A stretch of 64,000 nt of DNA from Rhodococcus sp. HNM0569 (GTDB lineage: Bacteria > Actinomycetota > Actinomycetes > Mycobacteriales > Mycobacteriaceae). The stretch is from positions 1 to 64,000 of the forward strand of contig NZ_JAASAE010000002.1 in assembly GCF_012726205.1 (NCBI RefSeq), given 5' to 3'. Positions 36,513 through 45,284 of this stretch are shown one piece after another (the first letter of the stretch is position 1; each line of letters begins with the position of its first letter). The notes under the pieces are model-generated. The model did no database searches and had not been told where the DNA came from. It was given only the letters and a program-made list of their open reading frames with translations. A program made the translations under genes and the position numbers.

Positions 36513-37685
36513 ATGGGCGAGGTTCTGGACAGGATCGAGCAGTACGCAGACGAGATCCGTGAGGGCGGCATCGAGGGCGAGAAGCTCATGCGCCTGTCGG
36601 ACGCGAACGCCAAGCGGTTGCGTGACGCAGGCGTCATCCGGATGCTGCAGCCGAAGGAGTTCGGCGGTCTCGAGGCGCACCCGCGCGAGTTCGCCGAGAC
36701 CGCAATGGGCATCGGCGCCATCGACGGCTCCACCGGTTGGGTCTCCGGCATCGTCGGCGTCCACCCGTGGGAGATGGCGTTCTTCGACCCGAAGGCACAG
36801 CAGGAAGTCTGGGGCGAGGACGTCGACACCTGGATCGCGTCGCCCTATGCACCCATGGGCATGGCGGTCCCCGTCGACGGTGGGTACATCCTCAACGGCC
36901 GGTGGTCGTTCTCGACCGGAAACGATCACTGCGAGTGGGTGATGATCGGCGCGGCGGTCGGCGACAAGGACGGCAAGCGCACCGGCAAGATCCTGCACGT
37001 GCTGGTCCCGAAGTCCGACTACACCGTCGACCACGACAGCTGGAATGTCGTCGGCCTGCGCGGCACCGGATCGAAGGACTTCGTGGTCAAGGACGCCTTC
37101 CTGCCCGAGTACCGCACGATCGACGCCGACATCGTCCTGCAGGGTCAGGGCGCCGCACACGCCGGCCGCGACGAGACGCTGTACAAGTTCCCGTTCTCCT
37201 GCATCTTCCCGCTCGGTATCTCGTCCTCGCTGATCGGCATGTGCGAGGGCGGCCTCGGCTTGTACATCGCGATGCAGAAGGAGCGTGTCGCGGTCACCGG
37301 CATCCCGATCAAGGACGATCCGTACGTCATGTACGCCATCGGTCAGGCCGCCGACGAGATCAACGCGTCGCGGGTTGCGATCCTCGAGACCGTCGATCGC
37401 TTCTGGGACAAGACCGAGAAGGGCGAGACGATCACCTTCGAGGAGCGTGCGATCGGTCGCCGCACCCAGACCAATGCCGCGTGGCGCGCCGTCAGCGCTC
37501 TCGACGAGGTCTTCGCCCGCGCCGGTGGTGGTGCGATGAAGGTGACGCTGCCGCTGCAGCGTTTCTGGCGTGACGCACATGTCGGCCTGTCGCACGCGAT
37601 CCACGTGCCCGGCTCGATCAACCATGCCTCGGCGCTGACCCAGCTCGGTGGTGAGCCTCAGGGCATCCACCGCTCCATGATCTGA
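36513..37685 (+). CDS. HsaA-like flavin-dependent monooxygenase, first copy
   Basis: The 390-aa protein has the acyl-CoA-dehydrogenase-like fold of group D flavin monooxygenases. Shared with HsaA are RDAGVIRMLQPKEFGGLEAHP, GSTGWVSGIVGVHPWEMAFFD, AQQEVWGEDVDTWIASPYAP and VVGLRGTGSKDFVVKDAF. HsaA hydroxylates the phenolic seco-steroid 3-HSA with reduced flavin from HsaB. The middle (residues about 200-290) differs from HsaA, so substrate range may differ. The ATG at 36513 follows GAGAGATGAG. A small hairpin (GTCCCCG/CGGGGAC at 36456-36473) lies in the short gap after the hydrolase gene. Confidence 0.85.
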   Translation: MGEVLDRIEQYADEIREGGIEGEKLMRLSDANAKRLRDAGVIRMLQPKEFGGLEAHPREFAETAMGIGAIDGSTGWVSGIVGVHPWEMAFFDPKAQQEVWGEDVDTWIASPYAPMGMAVPVDGGYILNGRWSFSTGNDHCEWVMIGAAVGDKDGKRTGKILHVLVPKSDYTVDHDSWNVVGLRGTGSKDFVVKDAFLPEYRTIDADIVLQGQGAAHAGRDETLYKFPFSCIFPLGISSSLIGMCEGGLGLYIAMQKERVAVTGIPIKDDPYVMYAIGQAADEINASRVAILETVDRFWDKTEKGETITFEERAIGRRTQTNAAWRAVSALDEVFARAGGGAMKVTLPLQRFWRDAHVGLSHAIHVPGSINHASALTQLGGEPQGIHRSMI

Positions 37686-37726
37686 CCCCCGGCAGATCTG
37701 ACTCTCGAAAAGGATTGGTACGGAAC

Positions 37727-38644
37727 ATGACCGACATCCGATCTCTCGGATACCTCAGGGTGCAGTCCCAGGATCTGCCGCGCTGGCGGGAACTGGCCGT
37801 CGACGGGCTCGGCATGGCCGTCGGCACCGGGCCGGAAGAGGACGGCCTGTACCTCCGGGTCGACGAGCGCACCTCGCGTCTGCAGGTGCTGCCCGGAGAC
37901 GTCGACAAGGTGCTCGCCGTCGGCTGGGAGGTGCGAGACCAGTTCGCTCTGCACGCCGTACGCGAGCAGGTCGAGAAGGCCGGCCTCGAGGTCCGTGAGT
38001 TCACTCTCGAAGAGGCCGACTACCGGAGCTTCGAGCGGGGCATCACCTTCGCCGACCCGTCCGGCACCGCCGTCGAGGTGTTCTTCGGACCCGTCCTCGA
38101 CCACAGCCCTGTCGTCACCCCGCACGGTGGCCGGTTCGTCACCGGTGCAGGCGGTTTCGGGCACGTCGTGCTGCCGACTCCGCTCTTCCAGGAGACCTAC
38201 GACTTCTACACCGAGGTGCTCGGGTTCCTGCCGCGCGGCGCGATCCGTCTCGGCGGGCCGGGTTCCCCTGGCCCTGCGCGGCGGGTGCGATTCCTCGGCG
38301 TCAACCAGAGGCATCACAGCCTGGCGATCTGCCCGGCGCCGCCCACCGAGGCGCCCGGCATGGTGCACCTGATGATGGAGGTCGACACGCTCGACGCGGT
38401 CGGGCAGGCGCTGGACCGGATCGGCAAGCTCGGCTTCTCGTTGTCGTCGACGCTGGGGCGGCACACGAACGACAAGATGGTGTCGTTCTACGTCCGCGCC
38501 CCCGGCGGCTGGGACATCGAGTTCGGCACGGAGGGAATGCTCGTCGACGAGAGCCATTACACGGCCGAGGAGATCACCGCCGACAGCTACTGGGGACACG
38601 ACTGGTCCGGATCGGAACCGCTCGCGGCGTTCTCGCCGAAGTGA
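37727..38644 (+). CDS. Extradiol ring-cleavage dioxygenase, HsaC-like
   Basis: The 305-aa type I extradiol dioxygenase has two vicinal-oxygen-chelate modules. Iron ligands are H146 (FGHVVLP), H214 (MVHLMMEV) and E265 (WDIEFG), matching the positions in HsaC, BphC and relatives. RHHSLA and TLGRHTNDKMVSFY hold the second-shell histidines. It should cleave a catechol form of the opened steroid nucleus next to the hydroxyl group. It is the last gene of the hydrolase-oxygenase-dioxygenase operon and ends at a strong hairpin. Confidence 0.92.
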   Translation: MTDIRSLGYLRVQSQDLPRWRELAVDGLGMAVGTGPEEDGLYLRVDERTSRLQVLPGDVDKVLAVGWEVRDQFALHAVREQVEKAGLEVREFTLEEADYRSFERGITFADPSGTAVEVFFGPVLDHSPVVTPHGGRFVTGAGGFGHVVLPTPLFQETYDFYTEVLGFLPRGAIRLGGPGSPGPARRVRFLGVNQRHHSLAICPAPPTEAPGMVHLMMEVDTLDAVGQALDRIGKLGFSLSSTLGRHTNDKMVSFYVRAPGGWDIEFGTEGMLVDESHYTAEEITADSYWGHDWSGSEPLAAFSPK

Positions 38645-38666
38645 CCCCCACCCGCTGAAGAGCGCG

Positions 38667-38707
38667 CGCCGACGCCGGCCGTCACCCCGTGACGGCCGGC
38701 GTCGGCG
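38667..38707. terminator. Bidirectional terminator between HsaC-like and GyrI-like genes
   Basis: Perfect 19-bp arms (CGCCGACGCCGGCCGTCAC and complement) enclose CCC. The reverse-strand stop of the GyrI-like gene lies within the left arm. Confidence 0.8.
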
Positions 38708-39293
38708 TGTTCAGACGCACCGGCAGCCGCACGATCGTGTGCCTTTGCTCAGGCGGCGTGCGACGCAGGTCGCCGAGATGGATCTCGTGCAGGCCCCCGT
38801 TCGGCGCGAGGCGCTTGGCGGGCAGGTAGTCGTCGTACAGCTGCTCGACGAGCGTGCCGATCTCGCCCGGTGGGCCGACGTGCAGGATCTGCACCGAGCG
38901 GCCCTCGCGCATGCTGCGCATCCGCACGTCGGCGAGCCACGGGTTCTTCCGGCGCCCGTCGGCGATGCGGGTGGCGTCCGCGAGCATCGCGGGCGTGATC
39001 CACGCGGGCTGCGAGATCATGAGGGTCCACCGCGCGTCGGCTGCCGAGTCCCGGTGCACCACCTCGAGCGGGGCGACCTCGAAGTCTCTGCTCAGATACG
39101 CGCGGCTGCCCTGGCGCACGGTGTGGCATGCGCGGTACAGCGCGGTCACCGCGTCGTGGTAGTCCTGCGAGTCGGCGTCCGCGTTGCCGTCGACGACGGC
39201 GAACCGCATGAGCGGCACGTCGATCTGTACGAAATGAGACCGCGGCGCCGTGTACAGGTAGCTGCACTGGTGGGTCAGGTCGTACTTGATCAT
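38682..39293 (-). CDS. GyrI-like small-molecule-binding protein
   Basis: The 203-aa protein resembles stand-alone GyrI-like/SRPBCC-like domains of actinobacteria: VPLMRFAVVDGNADADSQ at the start, ARWTLMISQPAWITP in the middle and VQILHVGPPGEIGTLVEQLYD near the end, with LAPNGGLHEIHLGDLRR. Such domains bind hydrophobic compounds and sometimes hydrolyse them. GGGAGGAC precedes the ATG. It converges on the HsaC-like gene. Confidence 0.8.
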   Translation of the reverse strand: MIKYDLTHQCSYLYTAPRSHFVQIDVPLMRFAVVDGNADADSQDYHDAVTALYRACHTVRQGSRAYLSRDFEVAPLEVVHRDSAADARWTLMISQPAWITPAMLADATRIADGRRKNPWLADVRMRSMREGRSVQILHVGPPGEIGTLVEQLYDDYLPAKRLAPNGGLHEIHLGDLRRTPPEQRHTIVRLPVRLNTPTPAVTG

Positions 39294-39405
39294 GGGTCCT
39301 CCCGACTTGTTTCCGCCGGAAACTCCATTGTGAGTCGGTTCGGTGGCCCATGTGAGGCAATTCGGCCCGGCGCGTCGGCCTGGCTGTGGCGCCGTGACTC
39401 CGGCG

Positions 39406-39450
39406 AGCAGACAGCCCCGCGGCCGGCGATCGGCAGCGGGGCTGTCTGCT
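39406..39450. terminator. Terminator after the SDR gene of the KshA operon
   Basis: AGCAGACAGCCCCG and CGGGGCTGTCTGCT form 14-bp arms around 17 bases, 16 bp past the SDR stop on the reverse strand. Confidence 0.65.
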
Positions 39451-39465
39451 GTGACGAGGGGGTGG

Positions 39466-40254
39466 TCAGCGGCTCATCAGCGCACGCATCCCCGCGGCCG
39501 CCGCGCGGACCTTCTCGGCACGCGGGAAGTCGTTGCGCTTGCGGACCGCATCGTAGTTGCCGCCTGCGACCCACAGCGGGCCGTCGGTGATGTGCTCGAG
39601 ACCCTCGCGCGCGACGTCGGCGGGTTCGGCGACGAGCATCCCGGGAATGTCGAAGTTGAGGCCGGCACGCTCCATCGCGGGCGTGCGGGTGACCCCGAGC
39701 ACGAGCTCGACGACGTCGACGCCGTGCGGTTCCAGCTCGAGCCACAGGCTCTCCGCGAAGATGCGGCTGAACGCCTTCGATGCCGAGTACAGGCTCTGCT
39801 GCTCGGCGCCCATGAAGCCCGACATCGACCCGAGCAGGATGATCCCGCCGCGACCACGCTCACGCATGAGCGCGCCGTAATGGTGCGACAGTTCGAGCTG
39901 CTTGACGACGTTGAGTTCGAGAACGCCGCGGAAGCCCTCCATGTCGCCGGTCACGAATTCGTGGCCGTAGCTGTTGGCGCCCGCGTTGAAGATCAGCAGG
40001 CCGACCTCGACGTCGTCGGTGACGGCGCGGATCCGGTCGAGTGCGTCGGCGTCGAGCAGATCGAGCGAGAGTGTGCGGACCTCGACGCCGTGCGCGCGGA
40101 CGCTCTCGGCGGTGTCCTCGAGCGGACCGGGCTTGCGTGCGATCAGCACGAGATTGAAGCCGGCGCGGGCGAGTTCGTCGGCGAAACACGCACCGACACC
40201 CTCGGATCCTCCCGCGACGACCGCCCACGGGCCGTACTTGTCCAGGTCGAGCAT
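39466..40254 (-). CDS. Short-chain dehydrogenase in the KshA operon
   Basis: The 262-aa SDR has GPWAVVAGGSEGVGACFADEL as cofactor motif, FNAGANSYG as NAG, LLGSMSG with the serine and YSASKAF as YxxxK. It is of the DltE/hydroxysteroid dehydrogenase-like group. The ATG at 40254 follows AAAGGA. Lying behind KshA and the small 84-aa gene, it probably oxidises or reduces a steroid hydroxyl or ketone. Confidence 0.82.
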   Translation of the reverse strand: MLDLDKYGPWAVVAGGSEGVGACFADELARAGFNLVLIARKPGPLEDTAESVRAHGVEVRTLSLDLLDADALDRIRAVTDDVEVGLLIFNAGANSYGHEFVTGDMEGFRGVLELNVVKQLELSHHYGALMRERGRGGIILLGSMSGFMGAEQQSLYSASKAFSRIFAESLWLELEPHGVDVVELVLGVTRTPAMERAGLNFDIPGMLVAEPADVAREGLEHITDGPLWVAGGNYDAVRKRNDFPRAEKVRAAAAGMRALMSR

Positions 40255-40301
40255 TCGATTCCTTTCGCGTTCTGCGTGCGGGGTCGTTCCGGTCGTGCCG
40301 G

Positions 40302-40556
40302 TCACGGCGCCACGATCGGGGTGGGGACGGGCGTGTCGTCCAGGATGGTCAGCGAGCCGTCGCGCGCCGCGGCCTCGACGGTCGCGGTGAGCGCCGGGCA
40401 GCCCGGGTGCGGCGCTTCGGGACGTCCCGCGTGTGCGTCGCGGACGTAATGGCATGCGGTGCGCGCCGCGTCGTCCCACTGCACCGACGTGTGTTCCCAG
40501 CTGTTCTTGCCGACGAGCACCCGCGCGGCACACTCAGTGCACTGCAGTGGCTGCAC
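40302..40556 (-). CDS. Small cysteine-containing protein linked to KshA
   Basis: The 84-aa protein starts VQPLQCTECAARVLVGKNSW and has CHYV and CPAL later, giving four cysteines that could bind a metal, though the spacing is not that of a ferredoxin. GTG at 40556 follows ACGGAGG. It overlaps the KshA 3' end by 23 bp, so the two are tightly coupled. KshA needs a reductase, KshB, which this is not. Function unknown. Confidence 0.7.
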   Translation of the reverse strand: MQPLQCTECAARVLVGKNSWEHTSVQWDDAARTACHYVRDAHAGRPEAPHPGCPALTATVEAAARDGSLTILDDTPVPTPIVAP

Positions 40557-41715
40557 TCTCGGCCTCCGTGGTGCGTGCGGTTGCCGAATCGGCATTCCTG
40601 GCGGCCATGTTGGCCTCCACTTCCTTCTTCCACGACTCGATCGGACGCGTCGTGTCGAGTTCGAACTCGAACCGGTCGGTCATCTCGGGTGTGACGTCCT
40701 CGACGTCGACGTAGAACTGCTCGTACCACCGGCGCAGCTGGTAGACGGGGCCGTCCTCCTCGCACAGCAGGGGGTTCTCGATACGCGTCTTGTTCTTCCA
40801 GATCTCGATGTCCTGTTCGAAGCCACGCGCGATGAAATCGCCGAACTTGCGGGCGGTCTCGAGGGCCGAGTCGCCGAGCTGCGGCGACTTCTTGACGATG
40901 ATGCCGTACATCAGCACGAACTTGTTCTCGTTGACGGGGTAGTGGCAGTTGAGCAGCACCGACTCGATGTCGTAGCCCTCGTACTTGTACACGAGATCGT
41001 CGATCATGAACGACGGCCCGAAATACGAGGCCTCCGAGGTGTTTCCGAGCATCTTGGGGCCGTCGGTCGCAGTGGGCCGCATGTCCCCGCGGGCCTCGCC
41101 GTTCATGAACTGCGTCGCGACGTGGCCTTCGAAGACGTTCTTGAAGTAGGTGGGGAAGGAGTAGTGCACGTAGAAGAAGTGCGCCATGTCCACCACATTG
41201 TCGATGATTTCGCGGCAGTTGGTGTCGACCTCGGTGGTGTACCACACCCAGTCGGTCCACTCGTCGCTCAGCGCCCCCTCGATGCGCGGGATCGTGACGT
41301 CCTCGGGCGGAGGATTGCCCTGCGGGTCGTTCCACACGAACAGCATCCCGTCCTGCTGCAGGGTGTGCCATTTCCGGGTCCGGGCGAGCGGCGGGACGCG
41401 GCGCGCGTACGGGATCGACGTGCACCGGCCGTTGCCGCCCCAGCGCCAGTCGTGGAACGGGCACGCGACGGAATCGCCCTTGACGGTGCCCTGGCTCAGG
41501 TCGCCGCCCATGTGCCGGCAGTACGCGTCGAGGATCGAGATCTTGCCCTGCGAGTCCGCGAAGACCACCAGCTTGGTGCCGAACGCGTGCACCGAGTGCG
41601 GCTTGCCGTCGGAGAAGTCCTTCGCGAGACCGAGGCAGTGCCATCCGCGGGCGAAACGCGTGGGTGCCGATCCTGTTTCGATCTCCCTGATCTGGTCGGT
41701 GTCCTGTGCACTCAC
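40534..41715 (-). CDS. kshA: 3-ketosteroid 9-alpha-hydroxylase oxygenase component
   Basis: The 393-aa Rieske oxygenase has ligands C66 and H68 (AYCRHMGGDLSQG) and C85 and H88 (CPFHDWRW), plus mononuclear iron ligands H179 and H184 in NVVDMAHFFYVHYSFP. These positions agree with known KshA proteins. It hydroxylates 3-ketosteroids at C9, which with delta-1-dehydrogenation opens ring B. KshA works with the reductase KshB, not found in this window. GTG at 41715 follows AAAGGACG. Its promoter carries the shared box and faces the second HsaA-like gene. Confidence 0.92.
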   Translation of the reverse strand: MSAQDTDQIREIETGSAPTRFARGWHCLGLAKDFSDGKPHSVHAFGTKLVVFADSQGKISILDAYCRHMGGDLSQGTVKGDSVACPFHDWRWGGNGRCTSIPYARRVPPLARTRKWHTLQQDGMLFVWNDPQGNPPPEDVTIPRIEGALSDEWTDWVWYTTEVDTNCREIIDNVVDMAHFFYVHYSFPTYFKNVFEGHVATQFMNGEARGDMRPTATDGPKMLGNTSEASYFGPSFMIDDLVYKYEGYDIESVLLNCHYPVNENKFVLMYGIIVKKSPQLGDSALETARKFGDFIARGFEQDIEIWKNKTRIENPLLCEEDGPVYQLRRWYEQFYVDVEDVTPEMTDRFEFELDTTRPIESWKKEVEANMAARNADSATARTTEAESAATAVH

Positions 41716-41844
41716 GGCGACCGTCCTTTCTGTCGAGCACGCTGGTGGGTCTGCAGCGGGGCTGGATGTGCGGCGAGCGGATGCCCGTCGCCGGTGCGGC
41801 ACGCTGCGTGCGCAGTCGTGGCACCGAAGGCAGTGACCAGGACG

Positions 41845-41889
41845 CTAGGAGCCTGTCCGCGCTGCGGCGTCCGGCGTCCCAGTAGTCGG
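41845..41889 (-). promoter_or_regulatory. Shared-box promoter of kshA
   Basis: Reverse strand: CCGACTACTGGGA (41877-41889), 28 bp, then CTAGCGT (CTAG at 41845-41848). Confidence 0.65.
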
Positions 41890-41910
41890 GACCGTCCGGT
41901 GGTCGATCTC

Positions 41911-41957
41911 CCGACCACCGAGATGTGCGCGCGAGGCGGTACGTCGCGGCCCTACCG
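41911..41957 (+). promoter_or_regulatory. Shared-box promoter of the second HsaA-like gene
   Basis: CCGACCACCGAGA (41911-41923), 28 bp, then CTACCGT (41952-41957 is CTACCG). The box overlaps the right arm of a 9-bp inverted repeat, CGGTGGTCG and CGACCACCG at 41897-41920. Confidence 0.65.
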
Positions 41958-42007
41958 TGCAGGGCGCGGGGAGCACACCGGTCGGGGGAGAGTGAGGAGC
42001 GAACTCG

Positions 42008-43243
42008 ATGTCCAGTGCCGTACACGCCAGCACCGCGCGTGGCAGCAGCGCCGCGGTACGCGAGGTGGGCAGCCCGGAACGTAATACGGTCCTCGACGCC
42101 GTGCGGCCGCACCTGCCGTCGATCGGCGAACGCGCCCGCAAGGTGGACGAGTCCCGGCGCATCCCGTCCGCGACGATGCGTGAGCTCGGGCGCGCAGGGG
42201 TGTTCCGGATGCTGCAACCCGCGCGCTTCGGCGGCGCCGAAGCCCATCCGGCGCAGTTCTACGAGGTCGTGCGCGCCATCGCTGCGGAGTGCGGTTCGAC
42301 CGGGTGGGTCACGTCGATCCTCGGGATCCACCCGTGGCATGTCGGCCTGTTCGACGAGCACGCCCAGCGTGAAGTGTGGGGCGAGGATGCCGACACCCGC
42401 ATCTGCTCGTCCTACGCACCGGTCGGCACGCTCGTGCCGGTCGACGACGGATACGAGCTGAGCGGACGCTGGATGTTCGCGTCGGGCTGCGACTACGCGT
42501 CGTGGGCGCTGCTCGGCGCGATGGTCCTCGGCGCCGAGGGCAGGCCCGTCGACTTCATGACGGTGCTCGTCCCCAAGGCCGACTACCGGGTTCACGACGT
42601 CTGGGACGTCGTGGGTATGCGCGGGACGGCGAGCAACGAGATCGTCGTGGCCGACGCCTTCGTGCCCGCGCACCGCGTGATCCGCAACTACGACACCGCA
42701 CAGCTGACCGGACCGGGGCAGGCCGTCAATACCGGCCCGCTGTATCGGCTTCCGTTCGCGACGATGTTCACGACCGCGGTCGCGATGCCGATCCTCGGGG
42801 TGGTCTCGGGGTGCTACGAGCGGTATCTGCGCGCCATGCGTGAGCGCACGCGGCTGAGCCTCGGTGGGGGCAGATTCGTCGAGGACCCGTTCGCGCAGGC
42901 CGCCGTCGCGCGCGCATCGTCGGACATCGACGCGTCGCTGTTGCAGCTCGAACGCAATGTCGCTGCGTTGTGGGACCTCGCGCAGGCACGCGAACCGTTG
43001 CCGATGGCGTTGCGGTTGCGGGTGCGGCGCGACCAGGTCCTCGCGACCGAGCGCGCCCTGTCGGCGATCGACGTGCTCTTCCGGACGGCGGGCGGCACGT
43101 CGCTGGGCCGGGGCAATCCGATCGAACGGGCCTGGCGCGACGCCCATGCCGGTGCGACGCACGTCGCGAACGAACCGGACCGTGCGCTCGCCCTGTACGG
43201 CCGGGGCGCGTTCGGTCTGCCGATCGAGGACAACCTCGTCTGA
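42008..43243 (+). CDS. HsaA-like flavin-dependent monooxygenase, second copy
   Basis: The 411-aa protein is closer to known HsaA than the copy at 36513: ECGSTGWVTSILGIHPWHVGLFD, AQREVWGEDADTRICSSYAP, FASGCDYASWALLGAMV and VDFMTVLVPKADYRVHDVWDVVGMRGT-type segments all follow HsaA, as does the end (ERAWRDAHAGATHVANEPDR). It should use reduced flavin from the HsaB-like reductase at 34822. GAGGAG precedes the ATG. It is transcribed alone, divergent from kshA. Confidence 0.87.
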   Translation: MSSAVHASTARGSSAAVREVGSPERNTVLDAVRPHLPSIGERARKVDESRRIPSATMRELGRAGVFRMLQPARFGGAEAHPAQFYEVVRAIAAECGSTGWVTSILGIHPWHVGLFDEHAQREVWGEDADTRICSSYAPVGTLVPVDDGYELSGRWMFASGCDYASWALLGAMVLGAEGRPVDFMTVLVPKADYRVHDVWDVVGMRGTASNEIVVADAFVPAHRVIRNYDTAQLTGPGQAVNTGPLYRLPFATMFTTAVAMPILGVVSGCYERYLRAMRERTRLSLGGGRFVEDPFAQAAVARASSDIDASLLQLERNVAALWDLAQAREPLPMALRLRVRRDQVLATERALSAIDVLFRTAGGTSLGRGNPIERAWRDAHAGATHVANEPDRALALYGRGAFGLPIEDNLV

Positions 43244-43327
43244 GCGCGCCGTGCGCGAAACAGGCGTACCTGGACTCGCAAGGTGCTCACGGAGCGTGCC
43301 CGCTCGTGCTCACCGGGGGTGGGAATC

Positions 43328-43374
43328 CCGCTCACCGGAAGAAAAAGACCACGACAACGTCGAGATGACAGAAT
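43328..43374 (+). promoter_or_regulatory. Shared-box promoter of the TetR gene (weaker)
   Basis: CCGCTCACCGGAA (43328-43340), 28 bp, then CAGAAT (43369-43374), one base from a TANNNT -10. A related half box (GCTCACCGGGGG) lies 20 bp upstream. Confidence 0.45.
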
Positions 43375-43422
43375 CGCCGAGTCGTCAGAATCGGTCTGTC
43401 GTCGACCGGAGGGGAGCGTCGG

Positions 43423-44031
43423 ATGCCCAGAATCGCAACGGCGCGTGACGCGGCGGAGCCCAGCTCGCAGGAACAGCACGCGCGGCACGAGCGCATCCTC
43501 GACGCCGCCGCGCGCCTGGCCACCGAGACCGAGTTGCAACGCGTCCAGATGCACGAGGTCGCCAAGGAGGCCGGCGTCGCGATCGGTACCCTCTATCGCT
43601 ACTTCCCGTCCAAGACCCACCTGTTCGTGGCGGTCATGGTCAACCAGATCGAGCAGATGTCGTACTCGCTCGTGCGGCATCCGGCGGCGGTCACCAGCGC
43701 GCAGGACGGCGTCTACGACATCCTGATGCGCGCCACCCGAGCCCTGCTGCGCAGGCCCGCGCTGTCGAACGCGATGATCCAGTCCACATCCGCCGCGAAC
43801 GTCACGCTCGTTCCCGATGCGGGGCGCGTCGACGCACTGTTCCACCGGCTGCTGCTCGATGCCGCGCGCATCGAGCAGCCGACCGACGACGAGTCCACCG
43901 CGCTGCGCTTGCTCGTACGGCTGTGGTTCGGCGTCGTGCAGTCCTGCCTCAACGGGCGCGCCTCGGTCGCGGACGCCGAATCGGACATCCGTCGCGGGTG
44001 CGACCTGTTGCTGGTGGCCTTGGACCGCTGA
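43423..44031 (+). CDS. TetR-family regulator, KstR-like
   Basis: The 202-aa regulator has the TetR DNA-binding domain RILDAAARLATETELQRVQM, with VAKEAGVAIGTLYRYFPSKTHL as recognition helix. The run VAIGTLYRYFPSKTHL is nearly that of KstR, the repressor of cholesterol catabolism, and the C-terminal ligand domain has similar length. It is followed 73 bp later by the thiolase operon. No KstR-type palindrome was seen before these genes, so its target here is open. Confidence 0.85.
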   Translation: MPRIATARDAAEPSSQEQHARHERILDAAARLATETELQRVQMHEVAKEAGVAIGTLYRYFPSKTHLFVAVMVNQIEQMSYSLVRHPAAVTSAQDGVYDILMRATRALLRRPALSNAMIQSTSAANVTLVPDAGRVDALFHRLLLDAARIEQPTDDESTALRLLVRLWFGVVQSCLNGRASVADAESDIRRGCDLLLVALDR

Positions 44032-44065
44032 CGTGGGTGCCGAAGACGAGGCACACACCTGCGCC

Positions 44066-44084
44066 CAATACTGAAATCAATTCT
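44066..44084. promoter_or_regulatory. 19-bp motif upstream of the thiolase operon
   Basis: The reverse complement, AGAATTGATTTCAGTATTG, matches 33886-33904 before the IclR gene at 17 of 19 bases. It ends 20 bp before the thiolase start. Confidence 0.6.
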
Positions 44085-44092
44085 ATTTGTAA

Positions 44093-45268
<1,176 letters not shown>

Positions 45269-45284
45269 GACAGGAGACCGATCC

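Noticed and set aside
39310-39324. GTTTCC-GCC-GGAAAC palindrome before the GyrI-like gene
   Set aside because: It is short, single, and has no matching partner elsewhere in the window, so no operator is claimed.
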